A DNA stretch of 64,000 nucleotides from Biformimicrobium ophioploci (GCF_030270605.1 NZ_BSYJ01000003.1:248001-312000), one strand, 5' to 3'. Positions 25,490 through 34,810 are shown, counted from the first letter of the stretch. Translations and numbers: made by a program. Notes: generated by a model not told the origin, from the letters alone.

Positions 25490-28141
25490 ATGCACGACGA
25501 TATAGATAACCTCGAAATGCAGGAGTGGCTCGACGCCCTCCAGTCCGTCATTCGCCACAGCGGCAAGGAAAGGGCGACGGAGCTGATCAAGGCACTTTCA
25601 GACCGGGCGACGGACGCAGGCGTCAGTTTGCCGGCGGCAATCACCACCCCGTACCGCAACACGATTCCAGTGAATGCGGAAAAGCGCATGCCGGGCGACC
25701 TGTTCATGGAACGCCGTATTCGCTCCCTGATCCGCTGGAACGCACTGGCGATGGTGGTGCGGGCCAACCAGAATGCCGATGGCATCGGTGGCCACATTTC
25801 TTCTTTCTCCTCGGCAGCCACGCTGTACGACGTTGCCTTCAACTATTTCTTCCGCGGCAATGACGGCGAGGAGAACGGCGACCTGGTGTTCTTCCAGGGT
25901 CACAGCTCTCCGGGCATCTATGCGCGTTCCTACCTGGAAGGCCGCCTCGACGAGGAGAAGCTGGACAACTACCGCCGCGAAGTTGGCGGCAATGGCCTGT
26001 CCTCCTACCCGCACCCGTGGCTGATGCCGGATTACTGGCAGTTCCCGACCGTATCCATGGGCCTGGGCCCGATCCAGGCCATCTACCAGGCGCACATCAT
26101 GCGCTACATGTCCGCCCGCGACCTGTCGCCGCGCGGCAACCGCAAGGTCTGGGCGTTCCTCGGTGACGGTGAGTGTGACGAGCCGGAATCCCTCGGCGCG
26201 ATTTCCCTCGCCGGTCGCGAGGGCCTGGAAAACCTTATCTTCGTGGTCAACTGCAACCTGCAGCGCCTGGACGGCCCGGTGCGCGGCAACGGCAAGATCG
26301 TGCAGGAGCTGGAAGGTGTATTCCGCGGTGCCGGCTGGAACGTGATCAAGGTGCTGTGGGGCCGCCATTGGGACGCCCTGCTGGAGAAAGATACCTCCGG
26401 CATGCTGCAGAAGCGCATGGACGAAGTCTGCGACGGCGAACTGCAGAATTACAAGGCCAACGGTGGCGCCTATACCCGCGAGCACTTCTTCGGCAAATAC
26501 CCGGAGACGGCAGAGCTGGTCAAGGACATGACCGATGACGAGATCTTTGCCCTGAACCGCGGCGGCCACGACCCGTACAAGGTGTACGCGGCCTACGCAG
26601 CGGCGATGGAGCACAAGGGCCAGCCGACCGTGATCCTGGCACAGACCGTAAAAGGCTACGGCCTGGGTGCTGCCGGCGAAGCGGCCAACGACACCCACTC
26701 CGTCAAGAAGCTGGACCTGGAGAGCCTGAAAGGCTTCCGCGACCGTTTCGCGATTCCGCTAACGGACAAGGAGCTGGAAGAGGTTCCTTACTACCGCCCG
26801 AGCCCGGACAGCCCGGAAATGAAATACATGCGCGAGCGTCGCGAGCAGCTGTATGGCTTCGTACCGTCGCGCAAGACCAACTTCCCGGCACTGGAAATCC
26901 CCGGCCTCGACGCCTTCAGTGCCCTGACCAAGGGCTCCGGTGAGCGCGAGCAGTCCACCACCATGGCGTTTGTGCGTGCGCTGTCTGTGCTGGTGAAAGA
27001 CAAGAAGATGGGCAAGAATGTCGTGCCTATTGTGCCGGATGAAGCGCGTACCTTCGGTATGGAAGGTATGTTCCGCCAGCTCGGCATCTACTCCTCCCAG
27101 GGCCAGAAGTACACGCCGGAAGATCACGGCGAGATCATGTACTACAAGGAAGACAAGAAAGGCCAGATCCTCGAGGAAGGGATCAACGAGGCCGGTGCAA
27201 TGTCTGCCTGGATGGCTCTGGCGACTGCCTACAGCAACTACAACGTGCCGATGGTGCCGTTCTACATCTACTACTCGATGTTCGGCTTCCAGCGTATCGG
27301 TGACCTGGCCTGGGCCGCCGGTGATATGCAGGCGCGCGGTTTCCTGATTGGCGCCACCGCCGGCCGTACCACCCTCAACGGTGAGGGCCTGCAGCACCAG
27401 GATGGCCACAGTCACCTGCTGGCATCCACTATTCCGAACTGTCATCCGTACGACCCGGCATACGGCTACGAGCTGGCTGTGATCATGCAGCACGGCCTCA
27501 AGCGCATGTACGAGGACAAGGAAAACTGCTTCTACTACGTCACCGTAGAGAACGAGAACTACGTTCAGCCTGAAATGCCCAAGGGCGTGGAAGAGGGTAT
27601 CGTTCGCGGTATCTACAAGCTGAAAGCCGCCAAGCCGAAGGCCAAGAAGCATGTACAGCTGATTGGTGGCGGTGCCATCCTGCGTGAAGTGATCGCCGCA
27701 GCAGAAATCCTGGAGAAGGAATTCGATGTGGCTTCCGACATCTGGAGCCTCACCTCCGCGGTTGAAGCCGGTCGTGAAGCGGGCGATGTAGCGCGCTGGA
27801 ATATGCTGCACCCGGAAGAGACCCCGCGCAAGTCCTGGATCGAGGAGCAGTTTGCCGGCAACGAGTCGCCGGTAGTGGCCTCTACTGACTACATGCGTTC
27901 TTACGTTGACCCGCTGCGCAACTTCATCGACGGCGATCTCACCGTGCTGGGTACCGACGGCTTTGGCCGCAGTGACACCCGCGCAAGCCTGCGCCGCTTC
28001 TTCGAAGTGGATCGCAACTACGTTGCGGTGGCAGCGCTGGCCGGCCTTGCCAGCCAGGGCAAGATCAAGCCTGCCGAGGTCACTGAAGCGATCAAGCGCC
28101 TTGGCGTTGATCCTGAAAAACTCAACCCGCGGTTCTGCTAA
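25490..28141 (+). CDS. aceE: Pyruvate dehydrogenase E1 component AceE (homodimeric type)
   Basis: This 883-residue thiamine-diphosphate enzyme decarboxylates pyruvate and acetylates the lipoyl groups of AceF. The thiamine-binding GDGECDEPES begins the GDG(X)nNN motif that ends in VVNCNLQRLDG. Length is close to E. coli AceE (887). ATG 25490 has GAGGAG nine bases upstream; the frame is open to 25403 but that start is not supported. aceF follows after 14 bases. No pdhR or lpd is adjacent. Confidence 0.98.
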   Translation: MHDDIDNLEMQEWLDALQSVIRHSGKERATELIKALSDRATDAGVSLPAAITTPYRNTIPVNAEKRMPGDLFMERRIRSLIRWNALAMVVRANQNADGIGGHISSFSSAATLYDVAFNYFFRGNDGEENGDLVFFQGHSSPGIYARSYLEGRLDEEKLDNYRREVGGNGLSSYPHPWLMPDYWQFPTVSMGLGPIQAIYQAHIMRYMSARDLSPRGNRKVWAFLGDGECDEPESLGAISLAGREGLENLIFVVNCNLQRLDGPVRGNGKIVQELEGVFRGAGWNVIKVLWGRHWDALLEKDTSGMLQKRMDEVCDGELQNYKANGGAYTREHFFGKYPETAELVKDMTDDEIFALNRGGHDPYKVYAAYAAAMEHKGQPTVILAQTVKGYGLGAAGEAANDTHSVKKLDLESLKGFRDRFAIPLTDKELEEVPYYRPSPDSPEMKYMRERREQLYGFVPSRKTNFPALEIPGLDAFSALTKGSGEREQSTTMAFVRALSVLVKDKKMGKNVVPIVPDEARTFGMEGMFRQLGIYSSQGQKYTPEDHGEIMYYKEDKKGQILEEGINEAGAMSAWMALATAYSNYNVPMVPFYIYYSMFGFQRIGDLAWAAGDMQARGFLIGATAGRTTLNGEGLQHQDGHSHLLASTIPNCHPYDPAYGYELAVIMQHGLKRMYEDKENCFYYVTVENENYVQPEMPKGVEEGIVRGIYKLKAAKPKAKKHVQLIGGGAILREVIAAAEILEKEFDVASDIWSLTSAVEAGREAGDVARWNMLHPEETPRKSWIEEQFAGNESPVVASTDYMRSYVDPLRNFIDGDLTVLGTDGFGRSDTRASLRRFFEVDRNYVAVAALAGLASQGKIKPAEVTEAIKRLGVDPEKLNPRFC

Positions 28142-28155
28142 GGAGAGACACGTTT

Positions 28156-29805
28156 ATGGCCATTGAAGTCATTAAGGTGCCTGATCTCGGCGGCGCCGAC
28201 CAGGTAGATGTAATCGAGCTTTCCGTTGCCGTCGGCGATACCGTCGAGGCCGAGGACGGTCTGATCGTGGTGGAGGGCGACAAGGCCTCCATGGATATCC
28301 CGGCACCGGTGGGCGGCAAGATCGTCAAGCTGACCGTTGCCGAGGGTGACAAGGTCTCCGAAGGCGCCGTGATTGCCGAGATCGAGACTGGCGCCGCAGC
28401 TGCAGAAGCACCTGAGGAAGCTGCGCCAGCCAAAGAAGAGCCCGCCGCACCGGCCCAAGAGCCGGCTGCAGCGGAACCTGCTGCCGCGCCGGCCGCAAGC
28501 GGTGCCCCGGTAGAGGAAAACGTGGTGTTCCCGGACCTCGGCGGTGCCGACAATGTCGACGTGATCGAGGTTTGCGTACAGCCTGGCGATGAAGTTGCGG
28601 AAGGCGACTCCATTGTGGTCCTGGAAACGGACAAAGCCTCCATGGATGTGCCGGCGCCGAAAGCTGGCAAGATCGTTTCCCTGGCGGTCAAGGAAGGCGA
28701 CAAGGTTTCTGCCGGCGATGCCATGATGGTGCTATCTGTTGTTGCCGGTGAAGCCGCACCAGCGGCCGCGCCTGCTCCTGCGGCAGCGGCGCCTGCGCCG
28801 GCCAAGGCAGAGCCTGCACCCGCACCTGCGGCGCCGGCCCCGTCCGAGACACCGCAAACGCCCGCGCGTGACCACAGTGTTGAGCGTGGCCACACCCCGG
28901 CTGCAGAAGTCTACGCCGGCCCGGCCGTGCGCAAGCTGGCGCGTGAGCTGGGCGTGACCCTGAACCGGGTCAAGCCGAGCGGCCCGCGCGGTCGTGTCAC
29001 CAAGGACGACCTGCACCTGTACATTCGCGAGCAGGTGAAGAAGGCGGAAACCGGTGCGGCGGTTGGTGCCGGCCTGCCGAAGGTGCCGGAGATCGACTTC
29101 AGCCAGTGGGGCCCGGTCGAACTCGAGCCGATGAGCAAGATCAAGAAGATCACCGCGGCCAACATGTCCCGTGCCTGGCTCAACGTGCCGCACGTGACCC
29201 AGTTCGACGATGCCGATATCACCGAGCTGGAATCCTTCCGCAAGTCCATGAAGGCCGAAGGCGAGAAGCGCGGCACCAAGCTGACCCCGGTACCGTTCCT
29301 GCTCAAGGCGGCGGCCGCAGCGCTGCGCCGCGAGCCGAGCTTCAATGTGTCCCTGCATGCGGATGGTGAGCACATAGTGCACAAGGACTACGTCCACATC
29401 GGTATGGCAGTGGATACCCCGAACGGCCTGATGGTTCCGGTTATCCGCGACGTGGACAAGAAAGGCCTGTGGGAACTGGCGGCGGAAAGCGCCGAAATGG
29501 CGAAGAAGGCCCGTGATGGCAAGCTGCAACCACGCGATATGCAGGGCGCATGCTTCACCATCTCCAGCCTCGGTGCCATGGGCGGTAAGGGCTTCACGCC
29601 GATCGTGAATACCCCGGAAGTGGGTATCCTCGGTGTGTCCAAGCTGAGCATGCAGCCAGTCTGGAACGGCAAGGAGTTTGAGCCTCGCCAGATGCTGCCG
29701 CTGGCCCTGTCCTATGATCACCGCGCCATCAATGGCGGTGACGCGGGGCGCTTCATGACCTATCTGGTCGCCGTTCTGGGCGACATCCGCCAGCTGCTGC
29801 TCTAA
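28156..29805 (+). CDS. aceF: Dihydrolipoamide acetyltransferase AceF (pyruvate dehydrogenase E2)
   Basis: This 549-residue core subunit has two lipoyl domains (lipoylated K43 in GDKASMD and K160 in TDKASMD) joined by Ala/Pro linkers. A peripheral-subunit-binding domain follows (VRKLARELGVTLNRVKPSG, about 255-290), then the catalytic acetyltransferase domain. The active-site segment is YDHRAINGGDAGRF with H522 and N526. Many E2 proteins have Asp at the second position; Asn also occurs in Azotobacter E2. E. coli has three lipoyl domains, here two. The start is preceded by AAGGAG. Confidence 0.97.
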   Translation: MAIEVIKVPDLGGADQVDVIELSVAVGDTVEAEDGLIVVEGDKASMDIPAPVGGKIVKLTVAEGDKVSEGAVIAEIETGAAAAEAPEEAAPAKEEPAAPAQEPAAAEPAAAPAASGAPVEENVVFPDLGGADNVDVIEVCVQPGDEVAEGDSIVVLETDKASMDVPAPKAGKIVSLAVKEGDKVSAGDAMMVLSVVAGEAAPAAAPAPAAAAPAPAKAEPAPAPAAPAPSETPQTPARDHSVERGHTPAAEVYAGPAVRKLARELGVTLNRVKPSGPRGRVTKDDLHLYIREQVKKAETGAAVGAGLPKVPEIDFSQWGPVELEPMSKIKKITAANMSRAWLNVPHVTQFDDADITELESFRKSMKAEGEKRGTKLTPVPFLLKAAAAALRREPSFNVSLHADGEHIVHKDYVHIGMAVDTPNGLMVPVIRDVDKKGLWELAAESAEMAKKARDGKLQPRDMQGACFTISSLGAMGGKGFTPIVNTPEVGILGVSKLSMQPVWNGKEFEPRQMLPLALSYDHRAINGGDAGRFMTYLVAVLGDIRQLLL

Positions 29806-29820
29806 GCGAGTCTGGCCAGC

Positions 29821-29855
29821 GGGCGCCCCGTACCGGGGCGCCCGTATTCATTTTT
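29821..29855 (+). terminator. Terminator of aceE-aceF
   Basis: GGGCGCCCCG (29821-29830) and CGGGGCGCCC (29834-29843) form a perfect ten-base GC stem with a three-base loop. TTTTT follows after seven bases, so the stem is excellent and the T-run slightly distant. Confidence 0.75.
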
Positions 29856-29922
29856 GATCCCGTCGAATCCCCCTTCCGGCCTGATGTCTACACTATCCGT
29901 ATCAGTCAGGGAGGATTGTGCA

Positions 29923-30291
29923 ATGGGGATCAGGGGCATTTTCGCCGCGCTGCTGGCGGCCAGTCTGCTGGCAGGGTGCGGCATGGGGACTTATCAGGAG
30001 CCGGTGGTGCAGCCGGTCAGTGAACCGATACCTCGTCCGCCGGCACCCGCACCGGTACCAAACCCGCCGCCGAATCCCGACGCAGAGCCGGCCACCTCCG
30101 AAATGAATACGCCGCAGCCGCCGGTTTCCAGCAACCCGGATACCTCGGCCACTACGTCTCCGCCCAAGCCGACCTATATCAGTGATGCCTGTCCGGCGGA
30201 TTCAGAGGAACTGGCACCGGGTTCGAGTTGCCCCGAGGGCGCGCGCTGCTTCAAGCGCAGCGGCAAAATGTGCATGTATTACGACGACTGA
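29923..30291 (+). CDS. Small lipoprotein with Pro-rich linker and a four-cysteine C-terminal module
   Basis: This 122-residue protein has lipobox LLAGC (Cys19). A long Pro/Thr/Ser-rich spacer (about 25-85) leads to a C-terminal module with the cysteine pattern C-x12-C-x5-C-x7-C (CPADSEELAPGSSC, then CPEGARC and MC). The same module occurs twice in the next gene. It is likely an envelope lipoprotein whose disulfide-bonded head is held away from the membrane. I do not recognise a family. The start is supported by GGAGG eight bases upstream. Confidence 0.7.
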   Translation: MGIRGIFAALLAASLLAGCGMGTYQEPVVQPVSEPIPRPPAPAPVPNPPPNPDAEPATSEMNTPQPPVSSNPDTSATTSPPKPTYISDACPADSEELAPGSSCPEGARCFKRSGKMCMYYDD

Positions 30292-30393
30292 TTCCCGTTT
30301 TGCAAGCCCGGGTGGATTTTCACGCAATCCACCCGTGGCGCGTGAAATAACAACTACACTCTTTCTCGGGTACAAAACAAATAGGGGAAGGGG

Positions 30394-30810
30394 ATGAAAC
30401 CATTCACCGGTTCGCTATCCAGATTCGTCGCGCGGCTTCGTCTTGCAGTCCTGGCAACTGCCGGAGCCCTGTTCCTTGGCGCCTGTAGCATGTACACGCC
30501 GATCAATGGCGAGCGTCCACAGGAGTCCGGCTGGAATGACTTTTACTACGACCTCAGTGGTCTGCCGGCGGAAGAGCGGCCGGAGTTCCCGCGGGTCTGC
30601 TACAACGGCGATACCGTGGTCAGCTCGGCGGCGGAGTGCTTCAGTGGGGACAATGCCTGTTACCAGACCGATGATGGGCAGTGGTGTACCGGCGAGCGCT
30701 CAACCCGTTGCCCGGCGGGCAGTGACCCGATTGCGCCGGATGAAATTTGTCCGGACGGGGCCGTTTGCTGGGTGGAGACGCAGGGCCTCCATTGTATGTC
30801 CGATAGTTGA
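30394..30810 (+). CDS. Cys-rich lipoprotein with two copies of the four-cysteine module
   Basis: This 138-residue protein has lipobox LGAC (Cys31) and eight further cysteines. The first set runs CYNGDTVVSSAAEC-x6-C-x8-C and the second CPAGSDPIAPDEIC-x5-C-x8-C. Both repeat the C-x12-C-x5/6-C-x7/8-C pattern of the preceding lipoprotein, and the second copy also shares its CPA, AP and CP[DE]GA words. The tandem pair probably arose by duplication. Export and an even number of cysteines suggest disulfides formed in the periplasm or at the surface. Function is unknown. Confidence 0.7.
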   Translation: MKPFTGSLSRFVARLRLAVLATAGALFLGACSMYTPINGERPQESGWNDFYYDLSGLPAEERPEFPRVCYNGDTVVSSAAECFSGDNACYQTDDGQWCTGERSTRCPAGSDPIAPDEICPDGAVCWVETQGLHCMSDS

Positions 30811-30811
30811 G

Positions 30812-30842
30812 AAAGTAGCGGGCGCAATGCGCCCGCTACTTT
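30812..30842. terminator. Bidirectional terminator between the lipoprotein gene and minE
   Basis: AAAGTAGCGGGCGC and GCGCCCGCTACTTT form a perfect 14-base stem around AAT between two convergent genes. The flanking T-runs are short (three bases). Confidence 0.75.
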
Positions 30843-30845
30843 ATG

Positions 30846-31091
30846 TTACTCAGGAAGGGTAACCGTCAGCTCCAGTACGGAAACGTCGCCATCCTGCAGG
30901 TCTACCTGGACCTGGTCCACGTCGACTGAAACATACTTGCGGATCACCTCCACCAGCTCGCGCTGCATCTGCGGCAGGTAGTCGGGCTGGTTGCGGCTTT
31001 TGCGTTCGTGCGCAACGATGAGTTTCAGGCGGTCACGCGCGACCGAAGCGCTGCCTGGCTTTTCGTTGCGAAAATAGTCAATGATGCCCAC
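30846..31091 (-). CDS. minE: Cell division topological specificity factor MinE
   Basis: This 81-residue protein stimulates the MinD ATPase and drives pole-to-pole oscillation of the division inhibitor. The MinD-interacting helix is in [13 protein letters not shown], and a C-terminal dimerisation domain (LELTVTLPE end) is present. The start is GTG at 31091, four bases after minD. It is the last gene of minCDE. Confidence 0.95.
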   Translation of the reverse strand: MGIIDYFRNEKPGSASVARDRLKLIVAHERKSRNQPDYLPQMQRELVEVIRKYVSVDVDQVQVDLQDGDVSVLELTVTLPE

Positions 31092-31094
31092 GTA

Positions 31095-31901
31095 TCAGCC
31101 CCCGAATACCCGCTTGAAAAATCCTTTTTTCTCGGCTTCCAGGAAACGGTACTCGACCTTTTCCCCGAGGAAGCGCTCGATTGCATCCATGTAAGCCATG
31201 CCGGCAGTGCTGTCTTCGTCCATAACAACGGGGATACCGCGGTTGGAAGCATTCAACACTGACTCGGATTCCGGGATCACACCCAGCAGCGGTACCGCCA
31301 GGATCTCTTCTACATCCTCGACCGTCAGCATATCGCCGTTCTCGACCCGCTCAGGGTTGTAGCGGGTCAGCAGCAGGTGCTCTTTGACGCTCTCTCCCTG
31401 TTCTGCTTTCAGTGACTTGCTCTGCAGGACGCCCAGGATACGGTCGGAATCGCGTACGGAGGCGATCTCCGGGTTGGTTACCACAATAGCCTCGTCGGCA
31501 TAGTAGAGCGCCATCTGCGCGCCCTGTTCAATACCGGCAGGGGAGTCACAGAGGATGTAATCGAAATCCTGCTTGAGCTCGTCCAGTACCTTCTGCACGC
31601 CTTCCTGGGTGAGGGCGTCCTTGTCGCGGGTCTGGGACGCCGGCAGGATATACAGGTTGTCGAAGCGCTTGTCCTTGATCAGGGCCTGCTTCAGGTTGGC
31701 TTCACCATTGATCACGTTGATGAAATCGTAAACAACGCGGCGTTCACAACCCATGATCAGGTCCAGGTTGCGCAGGCCCACGTCAAAGTCGATCAGAACG
31801 GTCTTGAAGCCTTTCATCGCAAGGCCGGTACCAATGGCGGCGCTGGAGGTGGTCTTGCCGACGCCCCCTTTACCAGACGTAACAACAACTATCTTGGCCA
31901 A
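31095..31901 (-). CDS. minD: Septum site-determining ATPase MinD
   Basis: This 268-residue P-loop ATPase has the deviant Walker A motif KGGVGKTT (residues 11-18) and the FDVGLRNLDLIMG segment. A C-terminal amphipathic membrane-targeting helix is present (KKGFFKRVFGG). It recruits MinC to the membrane to block FtsZ assembly near the poles. The start is TTG at 31901 (reading AKIVVVTSGKGG next), with AGGAAT eight bases upstream; longer in-frame starts would run into minC and do not match the family. Confidence 0.96.
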   Translation of the reverse strand: MAKIVVVTSGKGGVGKTTSSAAIGTGLAMKGFKTVLIDFDVGLRNLDLIMGCERRVVYDFINVINGEANLKQALIKDKRFDNLYILPASQTRDKDALTQEGVQKVLDELKQDFDYILCDSPAGIEQGAQMALYYADEAIVVTNPEIASVRDSDRILGVLQSKSLKAEQGESVKEHLLLTRYNPERVENGDMLTVEDVEEILAVPLLGVIPESESVLNASNRGIPVVMDEDSTAGMAYMDAIERFLGEKVEYRFLEAEKKGFFKRVFGG

Positions 31902-31920
31902 TTTTGAATTCCTGCAAAAA

Positions 31921-32616
31921 TTATAATTTTTGGATACGCAAGGCATCATCTTCCAGTGATACCTGAATACTATTACCCCAGAAGCGTTTGGGGAAGTCAT
32001 CGCTCAGCTTGTAGCAGCCGGCGATGGAAATCAGTTCAGCCAGCAGTGCGCGACAGAAAATACGTGCGTCCTGATTGCCGCTGGCGCCGGCAATGGCCCT
32101 TCCGGCCAGGCGGCCGTAAACATGGATATTGCCATCGGCGATTATTTCGGCTCCCGGGCTTACCGAGGCGGTTACGATCAGGTCTGCATCGCGGGCGTAG
32201 ATTTGCTGGCCGGAGCGCACCGGCTTGTCCACAACCATGGTGCTGCCCTGTTGGGATTCTGGTGCTTCTTCAGTTTTCTTCGCGCCGGAGTCATGCTCGC
32301 CGGCAGGACGGTGCTTGCCGAGATGAACATGCGCAAGCTGTGCGTCGCTGATTGCAGAGGCAAGGGCGTCCGGCGCTTTTACGCCGATCGGTCGAATACC
32401 GTGTTCACGGCAGGCGTTTAGGAGGCCTTCGAGGTCGATGCCGTCGACATCGCTGGCGTGCTCGAGGCTCACCACTACCGGCGCTTGCGCCAGGAATGCG
32501 GCATTTTTCGCGGTCGACTTCTGCAGTTCCGTGGCGAGGGTGTGCGGCTCAAATTCCTGAAGCTCGAGAATCGTCAGGGGGACAAGACTGCCTTTGAATT
32601 TGAAGGGGGTTCCCAT
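31921..32616 (-). CDS. minC: Septum site-determining protein MinC
   Basis: This 231-residue inhibitor of FtsZ polymerisation has an N-terminal FtsZ-binding domain (starting MGTPFKFKGS), an acidic/polar linker (about 100-125), and a C-terminal beta-helix dimer domain (QQIYARDADLIVTASVSPGA, then GNIHVYGRLAGRA) that binds MinD. Length equals E. coli MinC. The ATG at 32616 matches the family N-terminus. It is the first gene of minCDE. A methyltransferase gene of the accessory region lies just upstream. Confidence 0.95.
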   Translation of the reverse strand: MGTPFKFKGSLVPLTILELQEFEPHTLATELQKSTAKNAAFLAQAPVVVSLEHASDVDGIDLEGLLNACREHGIRPIGVKAPDALASAISDAQLAHVHLGKHRPAGEHDSGAKKTEEAPESQQGSTMVVDKPVRSGQQIYARDADLIVTASVSPGAEIIADGNIHVYGRLAGRAIAGASGNQDARIFCRALLAELISIAGCYKLSDDFPKRFWGNSIQVSLEDDALRIQKL

Positions 32617-32710
32617 TTGATGACACCGCAATGAAATACCCACATACGATACCACTTGTGGTGTCTGCTGCCCACGTAAAACCCGTGCGAGAGGCTGGTT
32701 CCAATTTCTG

Positions 32711-33679
32711 TTACGCGCGGTCGGTGGTCCGTTCGATTTCGACCTGCCAGGCTGCGGCTTCGTTGTGCTCTGTGAACAGGAATGGTTCGAAGCTGTATGA
32801 AAAATCGCCAGGCAAGAGGTCGTCCAGCAATGTGAGGTCTTGCTCATCGAGGGCCGCCGTCATCATCGAGCGGTTACGCCCGGCAAATGACTTGAGCTCC
32901 AGCTTCAGCCCGTCGAACCAGTTGAAGATACTTGCAGGGTCATAGTTGGGTATGCGCTGGAACATATACGCCATATCCCGCGCAACCTGCTGCAGCAAGC
33001 CACCGGCAGCATGGGGGCCCTGCTTTGCAAGAATGCTTTTCAGCTCTTCGATAGCTGGTGCCATGGTTTTATTGGCTTTCTTCACCAGCGCGCGGTTGCC
33101 GCCGGACAGACTCTTGAAGCCGTACTCAAATGCCTTCCGAGCTTGTCTAAGGCAGCTGCCCTGCAACAGCGCGAGGATCGCCGCAAGGCTCTGCTGGCTT
33201 TCCTGGTAAATCAGCCCGTCGGCCTTGTGCATCAGTGCTACCAGTTTGCCGCTGGGCTTCAGCGCCATTGCAACCAGGGGCAAAGTATCTTTACCCGCGT
33301 ACTCAATCCCGAACTGGCTGATGATCAGGTCGCAGCTGTTTTCCGGCAGAGGTAGTTGGTGCGCGCTGGCCTGAACGCAGTGGGCGTGGAGTTGGTTGTG
33401 CTTCAGCTTTTTTAATGCAAACCCGGAATAGTCGATCAAAACCAGGTCGGGCTTGAGAGAGGGCGGCGCGGCGTGTTGCAACAGCGGGGAGTCGTCCCCG
33501 CAACAGATATCGGCCCAAACCGGTGTGGCGCTGCTAGTCGATGGAGTTGCGGCAATTTGCTGTGCCCAGAATCTTGCCAGGGCAGGATCCGACACGCCGC
33601 TCTGAGGTGGTTGGCCACCGCTTGCGGCAAGGCCACGCCAGTAGTGATCCCAATCGGTGCGGTGATCGAGTACCGGCAT
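32711..33679 (-). CDS. SAM-dependent methyltransferase paralogue A (degenerate motif I)
   Basis: This 322-residue protein belongs to the same family as the genes at 33845 and 39746. All three have an N-terminal W-x2-[YF]-W motif (DWDHYWRG) and the shared SQFGIEYAG segment after the beta-4 strand. Here motif I reads DICCGDDSPLL instead of a Gly-rich loop, so SAM binding may be altered or lost. The C-terminal half is helical. The substrate is unknown. It follows paralogue B and lies after the twin receptor TonB1, suggesting one unit. GAGGAG lies 11 bases upstream of the ATG. Confidence 0.75.
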   Translation of the reverse strand: MPVLDHRTDWDHYWRGLAASGGQPPQSGVSDPALARFWAQQIAATPSTSSATPVWADICCGDDSPLLQHAAPPSLKPDLVLIDYSGFALKKLKHNQLHAHCVQASAHQLPLPENSCDLIISQFGIEYAGKDTLPLVAMALKPSGKLVALMHKADGLIYQESQQSLAAILALLQGSCLRQARKAFEYGFKSLSGGNRALVKKANKTMAPAIEELKSILAKQGPHAAGGLLQQVARDMAYMFQRIPNYDPASIFNWFDGLKLELKSFAGRNRSMMTAALDEQDLTLLDDLLPGDFSYSFEPFLFTEHNEAAAWQVEIERTTDRA

Positions 33680-33844
33680 GATGGGTTAGTCTCCTCGCAA
33701 TTGGTACGGAACTACAGTGTGCGCTATCGGGCAGCCGACCCGAATTAGGGGGGGGGCGCAAGTATCAAAATAGTAGTTGTTAGCCGATTGTCAGAGGAGG
33801 TAATTCACCGGAAAGGAACGCCGAATTACGCCAGTTGTCGCAGA

Positions 33845-34783
33845 TTATTGATCGTCTCGTTTAGATGGAACTTTTGCGCCAAGTAGCCAGCCAATAAGGC
33901 CCTGCTCATTATTCAGCTCTGACATGGTTACACCCTCAAAACCGGCTGCCCTGAAAATACCTTCAAATTGGGCCGGGTCGGACACTGCCGCCGCGACCAT
34001 ATCCTGCAGACGACTCCGGGCAGCGACAAGCTCGGCGGCCCTGCTGTCGATTTCAATGAAAAGGGTCTTTGAGTCCCCGGTCTTTATTTTTCTTGCAAGG
34101 GCTGAGATGTCGGCCTGTACCTCCCGGGCCAGCGGCATGGTGCCAAACTGTTGTCTGAGGCTGTTGATGCCATGATTCAGCTGGGCGCCAACTTGCCGAA
34201 GTTGGTCAGCCTTACCTTGATAATGTTCGATGTATTTTTTGAGCACGGGATATACCTGCGCTGTATCCAATACATAACGGTAGATTTCCAGCTCCGAACG
34301 GGAGCTTTTTAGCAGGTTTGAGTCAGCATGATGAATGACGGCCTGGAATGAACCACCCGGTTTCAGAATCCGATAAATTTCTTTTGCTGAGCGCTCCAGG
34401 TTGCTGTACTCCACACCATACTGGCTTGTTACCAGTGCAAAGTAGTCATCTTCGAAGGGCAGCTCTTCGCACGGGGTCTCACTGAGAAACTGAACGGCGC
34501 TGCGCGCTGGGGAGTTCGACTCGGTGACACCGGCAGATATTGTGGATGCATCCGCCCCATAAACTGAGAATCCTTTCCTGAGCTCCAGCGAGTAGTCTGC
34601 GGCAAGGACAGCAATTGCACCGTTACCTGTGGCAACGTCGAGAATGCGCGAGCCATCAGCCAGCAGAGAGAATTGCTCCTGCCAGAATGACTTTAAGCTT
34701 CCCGAGTAGTTGTTTTTCAGGCTGCTTCCGAAAGTCGTGATGTAGCCCTGTTCCCAGAATTTGCTCCAGTGCTCGTGACTCAC
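33845..34783 (-). CDS. SAM-dependent methyltransferase paralogue B
   Basis: This 312-residue class I methyltransferase has an intact motif I (ILDVATGNGAIAVLA), an acidic residue at the end of strand 2 (YGADAST) and the family segment SQYGVEYSN. The N-terminal HWSKFWEQG matches the other two paralogues. The C-terminal half has long helices with charged heptads. The start is GTG at 34783, with GGAG nine bases upstream. It lies just downstream of the TonB1 receptor, after two hairpins, so it may be expressed by read-through. No substrate can be inferred. Confidence 0.82.
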   Translation of the reverse strand: MSHEHWSKFWEQGYITTFGSSLKNNYSGSLKSFWQEQFSLLADGSRILDVATGNGAIAVLAADYSLELRKGFSVYGADASTISAGVTESNSPARSAVQFLSETPCEELPFEDDYFALVTSQYGVEYSNLERSAKEIYRILKPGGSFQAVIHHADSNLLKSSRSELEIYRYVLDTAQVYPVLKKYIEHYQGKADQLRQVGAQLNHGINSLRQQFGTMPLAREVQADISALARKIKTGDSKTLFIEIDSRAAELVAARSRLQDMVAAAVSDPAQFEGIFRAAGFEGVTMSELNNEQGLIGWLLGAKVPSKRDDQ

Positions 34784-34810
34784 TTCGAGACTCCAGACGT
34801 TTTACTTAAA

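Noticed and set aside
31902-32000. An upstream start for MinD giving 301 residues
   Set aside because: The added residues overlap the minC 3' end and do not match MinD, which begins at the TTG with AGGAAT upstream.
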